Source of the DNA: Stercoripulliclostridium_A sp963642145
GTDB lineage: Bacteria > Bacillota > Clostridia > Christensenellales > DTU072
Length of the DNA: 14,893 bases
Assembly (NCBI GenBank): GCA_963642145.1
Contig: CAVIFU010000037.1
Coordinates: forward strand, 1 to 14,893
Reading direction: 5' to 3'
In this document: in pieces, positions 7,695 through 14,733 of the stretch
Layout: each line of letters starts with the position of its first letter
Numbering within the stretch: position 1 is the first letter of the stretch
Program-made: the position numbers and the translations under genes
The notes under the pieces: generated by a model
What the model was told of the DNA's origin: nothing
Seen by the model: the letters and a program-made list of their open reading frames with translations, nothing else
The model's database searches: none

Positions 7695-8648
7695 TATCTC
7701 CTGCCAGAGCTCGTCGTTTGCGAGGTCGAGCGTTTCTACTTTGTGCGCCAACCTGTCGAGCTTGGTTTTGACTCTGTTTTCGGCAAGCGCCCTCGCCGCG
7801 TTGATGTCGCATGCGGACGGCTCTCGGGCGGAATCAGCGATTACGCCCGTCGGCTCCCCGATGGAAACGACTTTAGTCGGGCGGAATTTTTCAACGAAGT
7901 ATTCCGCCGTCGCAAGATAGGGCGCGGGGTTTTGGTTGTCCAACGCCACACGCGCGCAGTACACGGAGTTCTCCGCAATGTATCCGAAGTAAAATCCTTT
8001 TGTGACCAGCGTCCCGACTTCTCTGTCAAGGAGTTCCAGTAGGAAGTCTCCGCCTATGAGCGCGGAGGGCTTCGGCGGCAGATAAACGTCCTCGGACGGC
8101 ATATTCATGAGCGCGGCGTCTATGGTTTGTCCTTTGTCGAACGTTTCTATAATAGACGTCATTTCGGTAACCTTTTGCGGTGTTCCGGTTACCAAAAACG
8201 TACTTGCCTTGGCAAGTCCGTGCTTTTCGTAGAGTTCGACGGCTTCCTTTTGGGCGGTACCGCGCAGCGCCCTGTAATTGACGGGAGTCGGCGGAAGAGT
8301 CAGTCCGTCGAGTATCTCGCCTTCGTCGCAAAGCCCTATATAGGTTGCGTCTTCAGCGTAGACGACATAGGCGTCCGCGTGGTCGATTTTTTTGGGCTTA
8401 ACGGCGCGTTTTTCGAGTTCGCAGTCTATTTCCGTTATGCCGTTTATCGTTTTGTCGCACGCCAGCCTTACGCCGCGCGCGAGGTCGTCCTCCGTTATAA
8501 ACGCTTTGTCCCTATCGGTAGGAGTGAGGCTCGGCGCGATTATTCTGCACCGTCCGCACAAGCCTTTGCCTCCGCAGGGGAATACAAAGCCTTCGCCCTC
8601 TAAAAGAGTGCGAAGGCTCGAGTTGTTGCCGTTAAGTTTGAGTTTCAT
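7674..8648 (-). CDS. [2Fe-2S] ferredoxin-domain protein with degenerate RACo/DUF4445-like (ASKHA) region
   Basis: This 324-residue protein has an N-terminal plant/adrenodoxin-type [2Fe-2S] domain (about 1-75) with ligands C25, C31, C34 and C64 (CGGKGLCGRC, then RLACD), spacing C-x5-C-x2-C-x29-C. The rest resembles in order, but not in key residues, the ASKHA domain of RACo-type corrinoid-protein reductive activators. AYVVYAEDATYIGLCDEGEI (about 92-111) stands where a DIGTTT phosphate loop is expected, LPPKPSALIGGDFLLELL where RACo proteins have a P..FVGAD motif, and no IGTNGE motif follows. At 324 residues it is also shorter than RACo proteins. ATP use is therefore doubtful. It is the last gene of the cvpA/repeat-protein operon, 12 bases after the repeat gene, with GAGG six bases before the ATG. 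The Fe-S domain is firm; the ASKHA kinship is inference. No signal peptide; cytosolic. Confidence -1.
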   Translation of the reverse strand: MKLKLNGNNSSLRTLLEGEGFVFPCGGKGLCGRCRIIAPSLTPTDRDKAFITEDDLARGVRLACDKTINGITEIDCELEKRAVKPKKIDHADAYVVYAEDATYIGLCDEGEILDGLTLPPTPVNYRALRGTAQKEAVELYEKHGLAKASTFLVTGTPQKVTEMTSIIETFDKGQTIDAALMNMPSEDVYLPPKPSALIGGDFLLELLDREVGTLVTKGFYFGYIAENSVYCARVALDNQNPAPYLATAEYFVEKFRPTKVVSIGEPTGVIADSAREPSACDINAARALAENRVKTKLDRLAHKVETLDLANDELWQEILTYISE

Positions 8649-8660
8649 TTAACGCCTCGG

Positions 8661-11573
8661 TTATTTGGTAGTGTCGGTTACGATTTCTATAAGCGTGTTT
8701 CTTGTCTTTGTGCGGTTCGCCTTGTCTGTCGCGTTCTTGTAGAGCGTTTTGACGGTGAACAGGTCTTCGGCGGTCTTGCCGCAAGTAGCCCAAGTTTTAG
8801 CGTCCGTAGCGCTACTTTCGACATAGATATTGTTACAACGGAAGTATGCGTATCCGCCGTCGGAAGTCGCGTTTATCATGCCCGTGCTATCGGTGTAGAA
8901 CGCTAAGGCGTTCGAATCGGTAGTCGCGCAAGCAAAGTCCATGCCGAACAGGCAATCGAAATTACCCTTTGTTCCGTCCGAATAGGTATCGGTTATGGCA
9001 ATCTTGATGCCGTCATCCACAAAGAACGTTACGCCGTAGCATACCTCGCCGGCTACTGTCGCGAGCTTTTTGACAATAGACGGAGTTATCACATAGTATC
9101 CGCTTGTGGTGTCCTTAGTTACTATGCTGTCTATATCCTTAACGTTATCTGTAGAGCCGCCCTTTTGGAGATAATACGTATAATGCGCGGAACCGCCCGT
9201 ATAAGTAACTGTTCCGGTGTATTCTTGAACAGTTTTCGTGGGAGTAATGCTGCTCAATTGGGTAGTACTCTCTTTAAGGTATATTTTGACGTTGTTTGTC
9301 TTCGCCATTGCCTCTTTTATTTTGGAAATGTTGCCTGAGTCTACGGCGTCGACCATACTTGTCATCGCGTTTACAAGATTTTGCGGCGTGGCGTTGTGCA
9401 TATTTGCTTTCTTGACATACTCGTCATGTGTGGTTTCGTCTTCGTAGTCCAGTTTATAATCGAACATGCCCATTGCGCGCATAGAGTAGAGTCCGGTGCC
9501 TTTAAAGGTATTTGTCAGACTCTCCGCTATTTTGTCTAAGGTAGTGTCTTCCGGTACGGCTGAGAGTATACCCACGTCGTTATCCTTAAATACATCTTTG
9601 ACGGTTAAGGTCTTGATTTTGTCGTTAAGTCCGCCAAGAGTGGTATCCTTCAACGCCACGAGTATGGGTTCCGAGTCATCTCCGACGGTAACGACTTCAC
9701 CTATGGTAACGTCGTTTATCCTCGATTGGAGAGTATTTTTGTCGCCAAGCTCGGTAAGCGTAAGATCGGATATTTTTTGGAGTATCGCGTGCGAATTCTC
9801 ATTAACCGCCACGGCGTCGGATATCTTCATTTTCTTAATCTTATCGTCAAGCTCGGTGAGTTTAGCGTCTTTTAGATATTGCAAAACTTTGGAAGACGCG
9901 GGTTTTTCCTCGGTCGCTTCGCTGTCGAGAACGATTTCAACGGCGTCGCCGATTTTCATATCGTTGATGGCTTTGTCGAGCCCATCGAGCGTGGTGTTTT
10001 TCAAGTATTGCAAAACTTTTGAGCTGTTCGAGTCTATTGCGACGGCGTCTCCGATGGTCATTTTTTTGATGTCTGCGTCGAGCTCGGTAAGCTTGGTTTT
10101 TTGCAGGTATTGCAAAACTTTTGAGCTGTTTGTGTCTATTTTAACGGCGTCGCCGATGGTCATAGCCTCGATGGCGTCGTTAAGATTATTGAGCCTTGCT
10201 TCCTTCTTTTTGAAGTATTGGAGAACGGGAGAAGACGGGGTCAGCGTTATGCCTTCGTTAGCTGCCGCCGCCGCTTCTTCGTCGGTAACTATTTTCACCG
10301 CGTCGGATATCTTCATAGCCTCGATGGCGGTGTTGAGTCCCTCGAGGGTCGTTTTGCTATTTTTGAAGTATTGGAGAACGGGAGAAGACGGGGTCAGCGT
10401 TTTGCCTTCTTTGGCTGCCGCCGCCGCTTCTTCGTCGGTAACTATTTCAACGGCGTCCGCAACGGGCATGACTTTGATGGCTCCGTCTATCTCGTCAAGC
10501 TTTTTGTCTTGGAGATATTTCATAGCCGAGGAGCTGTTTTCGTCTATGGTTATGGCGTCTCCTACCTTCATATCTTTGATTGCGGTGTTTATGCCGTCCA
10601 AAGTGGTTCCGTTACGTTTGAAGTATTGGAGAACGGGGGAAGACGCGGTCAGTTCTTTGCCGTCCTCTTTTGCCGCCGCCACTTCTTCATCCGTAACGAT
10701 GTCTACGGCGTCGGCAATTTTCATTTCCTTGATGGCTCCGTCTATTTCGTCAAGCTTTTTCTCTGCGAGATACTTCATGACGGAAGAGCTATCGTCGTTT
10801 ACGGTAATTGCGTTAGATATTTTCATATCCTTGATGGCTTGGTCTATGCCGTCAATGGTCGTGTTGTTATCGCGGAAATATTTAAGGACTTCCGAACTGT
10901 CGTCCGTAATCGTCATTACGTCGGCAACTTCGGTTTCCTTGACGATGCCGTCCATATCGGAGGAGGCTTCCTTTATCGTTTTCTTGCCGAGCCTTTGCAA
11001 TAGTTTGCTTGACGCGGGCTTGTCGGCGGTGGCTTCGTCATCATAGACTACTTCCACAATCTTGTCGAGCGTTTCTTGGTCAAGCGAGCCGAACGCGGTG
11101 GATACCGGCTTAGAGAGGAATTCCTCATCTTGGAACAAAGGCATGTCGGGGAGTTCGATACCGAATTTGTCCGTCATTACCTGTAAGGTAAGGTTATTCG
11201 TTATCGTTTCGCCTAAATTCTCTAAGGAACTGCTCCTGATAATCTCGGCGTCAAGACCGATGGTGTCGCTTATCAAATCGGATATCGCCGTTATGCCGAG
11301 CGTGTCCTCCAAATCTCCGATTTTGCCGGAAGATAAATTGGAAAACGCCGAAATAAGCCCTTGTCCGTATTCGAGCAAGCTTTGCGCCTGTTGCTCTTCA
11401 CTGAGATTGATATGTAGGGTGTTGTTTATCTCTGACCCTTCAATTTTCTCTTGGACGGTCGCCATTCCGCCTTCCTTGGTCAAAACGACGTACGCGGTGC
11501 CGCCCACGGCAATAACGAGTATGAGTATACCCGTTATAATTCCTAACATAAATGTTAAAAATCTGCGTGCCAT
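8661..11573 (-). CDS. Membrane-anchored tandem-repeat protein (970 residues), unknown function
   Basis: The N-terminus MARR is followed by one hydrophobic segment (about residues 5-32) and no cleavage site, so it is probably a signal anchor with the body outside the membrane. Residues about 199-676 are some twelve tandem repeats with core L-x2-LD-x-AI-x2-M-x-I-x-DAV-x-I then SS-x-VLQYLK. Units are 34-35 residues, or 43-51 when an alanine/glutamate-rich insert (VTDEEAAAAA type) sits before SSPVLQYF. Residues 37-198 are a related but diverged region, and 700-970 form a separate domain rich in Thr, Tyr and Gly with five cysteines (845, 874, 882, 913, 931). There is no LPxTG sorting signal or C-terminal membrane segment. 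AAAGGAGG lies five bases before the ATG; cvpA ends 24 bases upstream. I do not recognise a named family; surface scaffold or adhesion roles are guesses. Confidence -1.
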   Translation of the reverse strand: MARRFLTFMLGIITGILILVIAVGGTAYVVLTKEGGMATVQEKIEGSEINNTLHINLSEEQQAQSLLEYGQGLISAFSNLSSGKIGDLEDTLGITAISDLISDTIGLDAEIIRSSSLENLGETITNNLTLQVMTDKFGIELPDMPLFQDEEFLSKPVSTAFGSLDQETLDKIVEVVYDDEATADKPASSKLLQRLGKKTIKEASSDMDGIVKETEVADVMTITDDSSEVLKYFRDNNTTIDGIDQAIKDMKISNAITVNDDSSSVMKYLAEKKLDEIDGAIKEMKIADAVDIVTDEEVAAAKEDGKELTASSPVLQYFKRNGTTLDGINTAIKDMKVGDAITIDENSSSAMKYLQDKKLDEIDGAIKVMPVADAVEIVTDEEAAAAAKEGKTLTPSSPVLQYFKNSKTTLEGLNTAIEAMKISDAVKIVTDEEAAAAANEGITLTPSSPVLQYFKKKEARLNNLNDAIEAMTIGDAVKIDTNSSKVLQYLQKTKLTELDADIKKMTIGDAVAIDSNSSKVLQYLKNTTLDGLDKAINDMKIGDAVEIVLDSEATEEKPASSKVLQYLKDAKLTELDDKIKKMKISDAVAVNENSHAILQKISDLTLTELGDKNTLQSRINDVTIGEVVTVGDDSEPILVALKDTTLGGLNDKIKTLTVKDVFKDNDVGILSAVPEDTTLDKIAESLTNTFKGTGLYSMRAMGMFDYKLDYEDETTHDEYVKKANMHNATPQNLVNAMTSMVDAVDSGNISKIKEAMAKTNNVKIYLKESTTQLSSITPTKTVQEYTGTVTYTGGSAHYTYYLQKGGSTDNVKDIDSIVTKDTTSGYYVITPSIVKKLATVAGEVCYGVTFFVDDGIKIAITDTYSDGTKGNFDCLFGMDFACATTDSNALAFYTDSTGMINATSDGGYAYFRCNNIYVESSATDAKTWATCGKTAEDLFTVKTLYKNATDKANRTKTRNTLIEIVTDTTK
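9546..10979 (-). repeat. Coding tandem repeat array, about 12 units of 34-51 codons
   Basis: Units in protein order, by residue: 199-237, 238-272, 273-322, 323-357, 358-407, 408-458, 459-493, 494-527, 528-570, 571-604, 605-644 and 645-676. The central units are most alike and the outer ones have diverged, the usual picture of growth by internal duplication. Unit length changes only by in-frame insertion between the DAV and VLQY motifs, so the frame is kept throughout. Confidence -1.
10353..10862 (-). repeat. 255-bp tandem duplication of a short-plus-long repeat pair
   Basis: 10608-10862 (residues 238-322) and 10353-10607 (residues 323-407) are two 85-codon copies, each one 35-residue unit plus one 50-residue unit. 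Shared segments include KLDEIDGAIK and SSPVLQYFK. At DNA level TTGAAGTATTGGAGAACGGG (plus strand) recurs near 10210, 10363 and 10618; the steps of 153 and 255 bases are exact codon multiples, pointing to recent slippage or recombination. Confidence -1.
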
Positions 11574-11597
11574 AACTGCCTCCTTTCCCTTACTTAT

Positions 11598-12452
11598 TTA
11601 CGAATTGCTTTTTTGGGCAATGCCGTCTATGAGTTGTTGCAAGTTAATCTTGTCTACCACGAATTTATATATGATGTTGTTGTCCATAAAGAACTTGGTA
11701 AGCGTAGTCTTTGCCAAAATCTCGTTGACGGGCTCCATGAACGTAAATCCGCTCATGAGTTGTACAACCATGAGGATGATGAGTATAAATACCACGCCGA
11801 GCAGTAAACCCATTATACCGCCGAGCAGCTTGTCCAGGAAGTGCACTATGTACAGCCTCCTGATAAGCGCGCTGAGTAGCAGTAACAGCAATCTCAGCAC
11901 AATGAGCGACAGTATAAATAGCGACGCGCCTACCGCTACGGTAAATATCAGCGAAGTAAGCGGTGTGGTTACGGCGTCTATAAACGTAATTTGGTTCTCT
12001 ACACTGTCATACGCAATGCCTTGGGCGTCGGCTTGCTCTTTGAGGAGTTCTTCCGCGGAAGGCTTGATGTATTGGGTTAAACCGAGAGCGTTGATGAGAG
12101 CGTCGTCTTTGAGGATGTCGTCAAAGTTGTGGCGTTCGCCGCTTGCGTCCTCGTAGACAAGACCTTTTTCGTCCTGACCCTCGATATCGTCATAGAATAC
12201 GTTGACGTAGGCATTGGGGAGCTTGGTGGAAATAGATTCTTCCAACTTGGTTTGCAGCCCTTGGCTCCAATTCGTACCCTTGATAATGACGTTGGTAAGG
12301 GGCGCCGTCGCCGCTACCGTAATGACGATGGCAAGCACCACATATATAAGACCGACGCTTGTCTTGACCAATCCGCGTTTAACGCCGAGAATTATCGTCA
12401 AGAGCAATACAAGCGCTACTACTACGTCGATGATAATGTGTAAATATTCCAT
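11598..12452 (-). CDS. CvpA-family membrane protein with large extracytoplasmic insert
   Basis: This 284-residue protein carries the CvpA (colicin V production) family pattern: an N-terminal segment followed by GVKRGLVKTSVGLIY and a later DKLLGGIMGLLLGVVFILI. Four membrane segments are visible at about 5-23, 29-50, 163-198 and 205-234. Charge balance (K25/R26 and R198/R199 inside) places residues 51-162 outside the cell. That loop of about 110 residues is larger than in classic CvpA proteins of about 160-190 residues and is rich in acidic residues. First gene of the operon, with GGGAGG four bases before the ATG and its own promoter. The role of CvpA proteins in Gram-positive bacteria is poorly known; here it may be the membrane partner of the repeat protein it precedes. 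Family call is good, function open. Confidence -1.
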   Translation of the reverse strand: MEYLHIIIDVVVALVLLLTIILGVKRGLVKTSVGLIYVVLAIVITVAATAPLTNVIIKGTNWSQGLQTKLEESISTKLPNAYVNVFYDDIEGQDEKGLVYEDASGERHNFDDILKDDALINALGLTQYIKPSAEELLKEQADAQGIAYDSVENQITFIDAVTTPLTSLIFTVAVGASLFILSLIVLRLLLLLLSALIRRLYIVHFLDKLLGGIMGLLLGVVFILIILMVVQLMSGFTFMEPVNEILAKTTLTKFFMDNNIIYKFVVDKINLQQLIDGIAQKSNS

Positions 12453-12495
12453 ATAACCTCCCGCGCATATAAGTGAGTTATCTTACGCTGTTATT

Positions 12496-12525
12496 ATAAT
12501 AACATAACGTGCGCGCGCCTGTCAA
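12496..12525 (-). promoter_or_regulatory. Sigma-A promoter of the cvpA/repeat/[2Fe-2S] operon
   Basis: On the minus strand, a perfect -35 TTGACA (12525-12520) is followed after 18 bases by TATTAT (12501-12496); a perfect TATAAT three bases further on (12498-12493) would give a 21-base spacer, too long to be favoured. The spacer begins with GCGCGCGC (12518-12511) one base after the -35, as in the iol promoter. The leader is about 36 nt and I see no riboswitch in it. Confidence -1.
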
Positions 12526-12542
12526 GATATGTTTGAGCGGAT

Positions 12543-12569
12543 ACTCGGATTGCGGTAAATTCTCCGAGT
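12543..12569. promoter_or_regulatory. Inverted repeat upstream of the cvpA promoter
   Basis: ACTCGGA (12543-12549) and TCCGAGT (12563-12569) are perfect 7-base arms 13 bases apart. The site lies just upstream of the -35 and just beyond the kinase terminator. It could bind a regulator or be a second RNA hairpin in kinase read-through; no T-run follows it. Confidence -1.
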
Positions 12570-12576
12570 GAATTCC

Positions 12577-12613
12577 AAAAACAGGGGAGGCGAACAAAAT
12601 TATCGTCTCCCCT
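12577..12613 (-). terminator. Intrinsic terminator after the histidine kinase gene
   Basis: Reading the minus strand, AGGGGAGACG and CGCCTCCCCT form a 10-bp stem with one mismatch and an 11-base loop, followed one base later by TTTTT. It lies 48 bases past the kinase stop and insulates the two-component operon from the cvpA promoter. Confidence -1.
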
Positions 12614-12661
12614 CCGAAATGCTTAAAAAGTGACCGCGAGGCTGTCGCCTGCCCGAAACAC

Positions 12662-13876
12662 TTATAATGTAACCGTAAAGACTATCGTCTTGCCGTCGGC
12701 GGAGCGCGCCGTGATTTTGCCTTTGTGCTGTTCGACGATGGCTTTCGCAACGGAAAGCCCGATGCCGTGACCGCCGGTCGCGCTGTTGCGTGAAGAGTCG
12801 AGCCGATAGAATCGTTCAAACAATACGCCCAAGTCGCCTTGGGGAACGCCCGCGGTCGTATTGGATACGGTCAAGCGAGATTTGCCGTTGACCTTTTGGA
12901 GTTCGAGCCTTACGTTGCCCTCTTCGTCGGAGTACTTAAAGGCGTTGTCAAGGAGTAAATCCACAAGCTCTCGCATTTCTGATATGTCGCCGTTAATGGT
13001 GACGTTTTGTTCGATCTGGGTATCGAATTTCTTATTTTCGGATTCCGAAATTACCGCATAACGTTTGGCTGCGTCTTCAACGACTTCGGTTAGAGAGAAT
13101 TCGGTTTTGGCTGAGTTTGCGCTCCCTTCATCCATGCGCGAGAGGAACACGAGTTTGTTGGTAAGCTCGGTAAGTTTGACCACTTCGCTCTTGATTGTTT
13201 TGGTCCATTCGTTTTCGCCGGACTCCATTTCCAGGACGTCGCAACTTGCGCTTATCACCGTCAGCGGCGTTTTGAGTTCGTGGTTGGCGTCCGTAATGAA
13301 TTGCTTTTGCTTTTTATATGTTTCGGCAACCGGCTTCATTACCACTCCGGACAGCACAAAGACCAGCACCGCGACAACGGCAAGCCCTACAAAACTCATG
13401 ATAAGGCTGGCTTCCAAAAACTCATAGAAAGTGCTTAGGTCGCGCGTGCAGTCAAGGAAAATTATCATTACGTCGCCCTCGGGCGCCGTCGTTTTGAGGT
13501 ACTTATAGTTATTTTTGAAGCCCTCGGTTTTGTTCGAGGCATAGACTTCCTCGGCGTATTTTGCCGCCGTTTCCGCGTCTACCGCGGCGATTTTATCGAT
13601 ATTGACGGCAGCAACCGCGCCGTCTTTGAACATGACGGTGAAAAATCTCGTTTCAAACGGAGCTTCGGGCGAAATACCCTTGTCTCCTTGTCCTTGCGGT
13701 TCGTGTTCGCGTGGGAATTTGCCGTCGTTGCGCTCCAAAAGAGACAATGTTTCGCTCGCTTTTTTGTCGATTTCGACATAATTGTATATGTTTATACCGC
13801 CGATAATCAGTAACAGCACCAATGCGGTAGCCACCATGGCAACGATAATAAACTTTGTCCTTAGCTTTTTGAACAT
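12662..13876 (-). CDS. Two-component sensor histidine kinase
   Basis: This 404-residue membrane kinase has membrane segments at about 9-31 and 157-179 around an extracytoplasmic sensor of about 125 residues. That sensor has a RFFTVMFKDG stretch of a kind seen in Clostridia kinases, but its ligand is unknown. The HisKA domain carries the phospho-acceptor H199 (DANHELKTPL). The ATPase domain has the N box at 306-315 (DLLLDNAFKYS, N311), the F box FERFYRLD and the G2 box GGHGIGLS (368-375). The G1 box is degenerate: SNTTAG (338-343) replaces the usual DNGxG, as in a subset of kinases in this phylum, so activity is still likely. The ATG lies one base after the regulator's TGA, with GGAG inside the regulator's end, indicating translational coupling. 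The partner is certainly the adjacent regulator; the signal cannot be told. Confidence -1.
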   Translation of the reverse strand: MFKKLRTKFIIVAMVATALVLLLIIGGINIYNYVEIDKKASETLSLLERNDGKFPREHEPQGQGDKGISPEAPFETRFFTVMFKDGAVAAVNIDKIAAVDAETAAKYAEEVYASNKTEGFKNNYKYLKTTAPEGDVMIIFLDCTRDLSTFYEFLEASLIMSFVGLAVVAVLVFVLSGVVMKPVAETYKKQKQFITDANHELKTPLTVISASCDVLEMESGENEWTKTIKSEVVKLTELTNKLVFLSRMDEGSANSAKTEFSLTEVVEDAAKRYAVISESENKKFDTQIEQNVTINGDISEMRELVDLLLDNAFKYSDEEGNVRLELQKVNGKSRLTVSNTTAGVPQGDLGVLFERFYRLDSSRNSATGGHGIGLSVAKAIVEQHKGKITARSADGKTIVFTVTL

Positions 13877-13877
13877 G

Positions 13878-14546
13878 TCATTTCTCCAATTTATATCCGA
13901 TGTTGCGCACCGCCTTTATGCTTGTGTGCGCGCCGAGCGACTTCAACTTCTTCCTCAGATACGATATGTACGTCCATACGACGTTGATTTCCGCGTCCGA
14001 CTCGAACCCCCATATTCTGTCCATGAATTTTTCTGCGGAGACAACTTCGGAGGGATTAAGCATGAACATCTCCATAATCTGATATTCTTTGGCTGTGAGC
14101 AAAACTTTGGATGATGCCGATTTGAGCTCGTAAGACGTGCGATCAAGTGAAATATCACCGAATTTCAGCTCATTGTCGGTTAATTCCGGATTCCTGCGAG
14201 TAACGGCGCGAATGCGCGCAAGCAATTCCTTGGCGACAAAAGGTTTGGTTAAATAATCGTCCGCGCCAAGGTCGAGCCCCATAACTTTGTCGTCCGTTTC
14301 CGTCCGCGCCGTAAGCATGATTACGGGGATTTTATTGCCGTTTTCGCGCACCGTTTTCAGCACCGTAAAACCGTCCGCGCCGGGCATCATGACGTCGAGA
14401 ATGGCAACGTCGTACATGCCGGAAGCAAGATAATCTATTGCGTCCGTCCCGTTGTAAACGGCGTCCACCGAATAGTTATTGTGTTTAAGTATTGTTACGA
14501 GGGCGGCGGAAAGAGCCTTTTCATCCTCGGCAAGAAGTAAGCGCAT
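13878..14546 (-). CDS. OmpR/PhoB-family response regulator
   Basis: This 222-residue DNA-binding regulator has an N-terminal receiver domain with all key residues: acidic pair E7/D8, phospho-acceptor D51 (LDVMMPG), T79 and K101 (LTKPF). The C-terminal winged helix has the usual TAKEYQIMEMFMLNP, the recognition segment ending INVVWTYISYLRKKL, and VRNIGYKLEK at the end. The ATG at 14546 is chosen over a TTG at 14558 because GGAGG lies five bases before it and the TTG overlaps that site. First gene of a two-gene operon with the kinase. Targets are unknown; genes close by, including the cvpA operon, are possible but unproven. Confidence -1.
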   Translation of the reverse strand: MRLLLAEDEKALSAALVTILKHNNYSVDAVYNGTDAIDYLASGMYDVAILDVMMPGADGFTVLKTVRENGNKIPVIMLTARTETDDKVMGLDLGADDYLTKPFVAKELLARIRAVTRRNPELTDNELKFGDISLDRTSYELKSASSKVLLTAKEYQIMEMFMLNPSEVVSAEKFMDRIWGFESDAEINVVWTYISYLRKKLKSLGAHTSIKAVRNIGYKLEK

Positions 14547-14563
14547 ATTGACCTCCAATGACT

Positions 14564-14591
14564 ATTATATATCATACCAACCTTAATTCAA
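14564..14591 (-). promoter_or_regulatory. Sigma-A promoter of the two-component operon
   Basis: TTGAAT (14591-14586), a 16-base spacer and a perfect TATAAT (14569-14564) precede the regulator gene. The -10 ends 17 bases before the ATG, so transcription should start at or next to the GGAGG ribosome site, giving an unusually short leader of about 10-12 nt. Confidence -1.
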
Positions 14592-14626
14592 GCTAAAATT
14601 TACAAAAACACGAATTCTCTTAAATT

Positions 14627-14657
14627 AAAAAACCGTGAATCCCCAAACCGAATTCAC
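14627..14657 (-). terminator. Intrinsic terminator after the gene at the right edge
   Basis: On the minus strand GTGAATTC and GGATTCAC pair in an 8-bp stem (one G-T pair) with a 7-base loop, followed by GG and TTTTTT. It lies 77 bases past the stop at 14734 and before the two-component promoter. Confidence -1.
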
Positions 14658-14733
14658 ACCGTAAGCAAAAATTGGAATTTAATATGAGAACTCACGCTGT
14701 CGCGTTCCTGAGACAAAATAAACCTTGATACGG

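Noticed and set aside
9546..10979. CRISPR array or noncoding satellite
   Set aside because: The periodicity is of codon units in one open frame with protein-level conservation and no unique spacers between identical short repeats.
9496..11046. Long open frame of 516 codons on the plus strand across the repeat gene
   Set aside because: It is antisense to the repetitive gene and exists because the repeats and codon bias keep stops out; its product is low-complexity Ser/Leu/Val sequence, and no ribosome site was relied on to support it.
12453..12495. Riboswitch in the cvpA leader
   Set aside because: The leader is only about 36 nt and has no structure or terminator able to form an aptamer and switch.
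14547..14558. TTG start four codons upstream for the response regulator
   Set aside because: The TTG overlaps the GGAGG that serves the ATG at 14546, and receiver domains typically begin with the M-x-hydrophobic strand found there.
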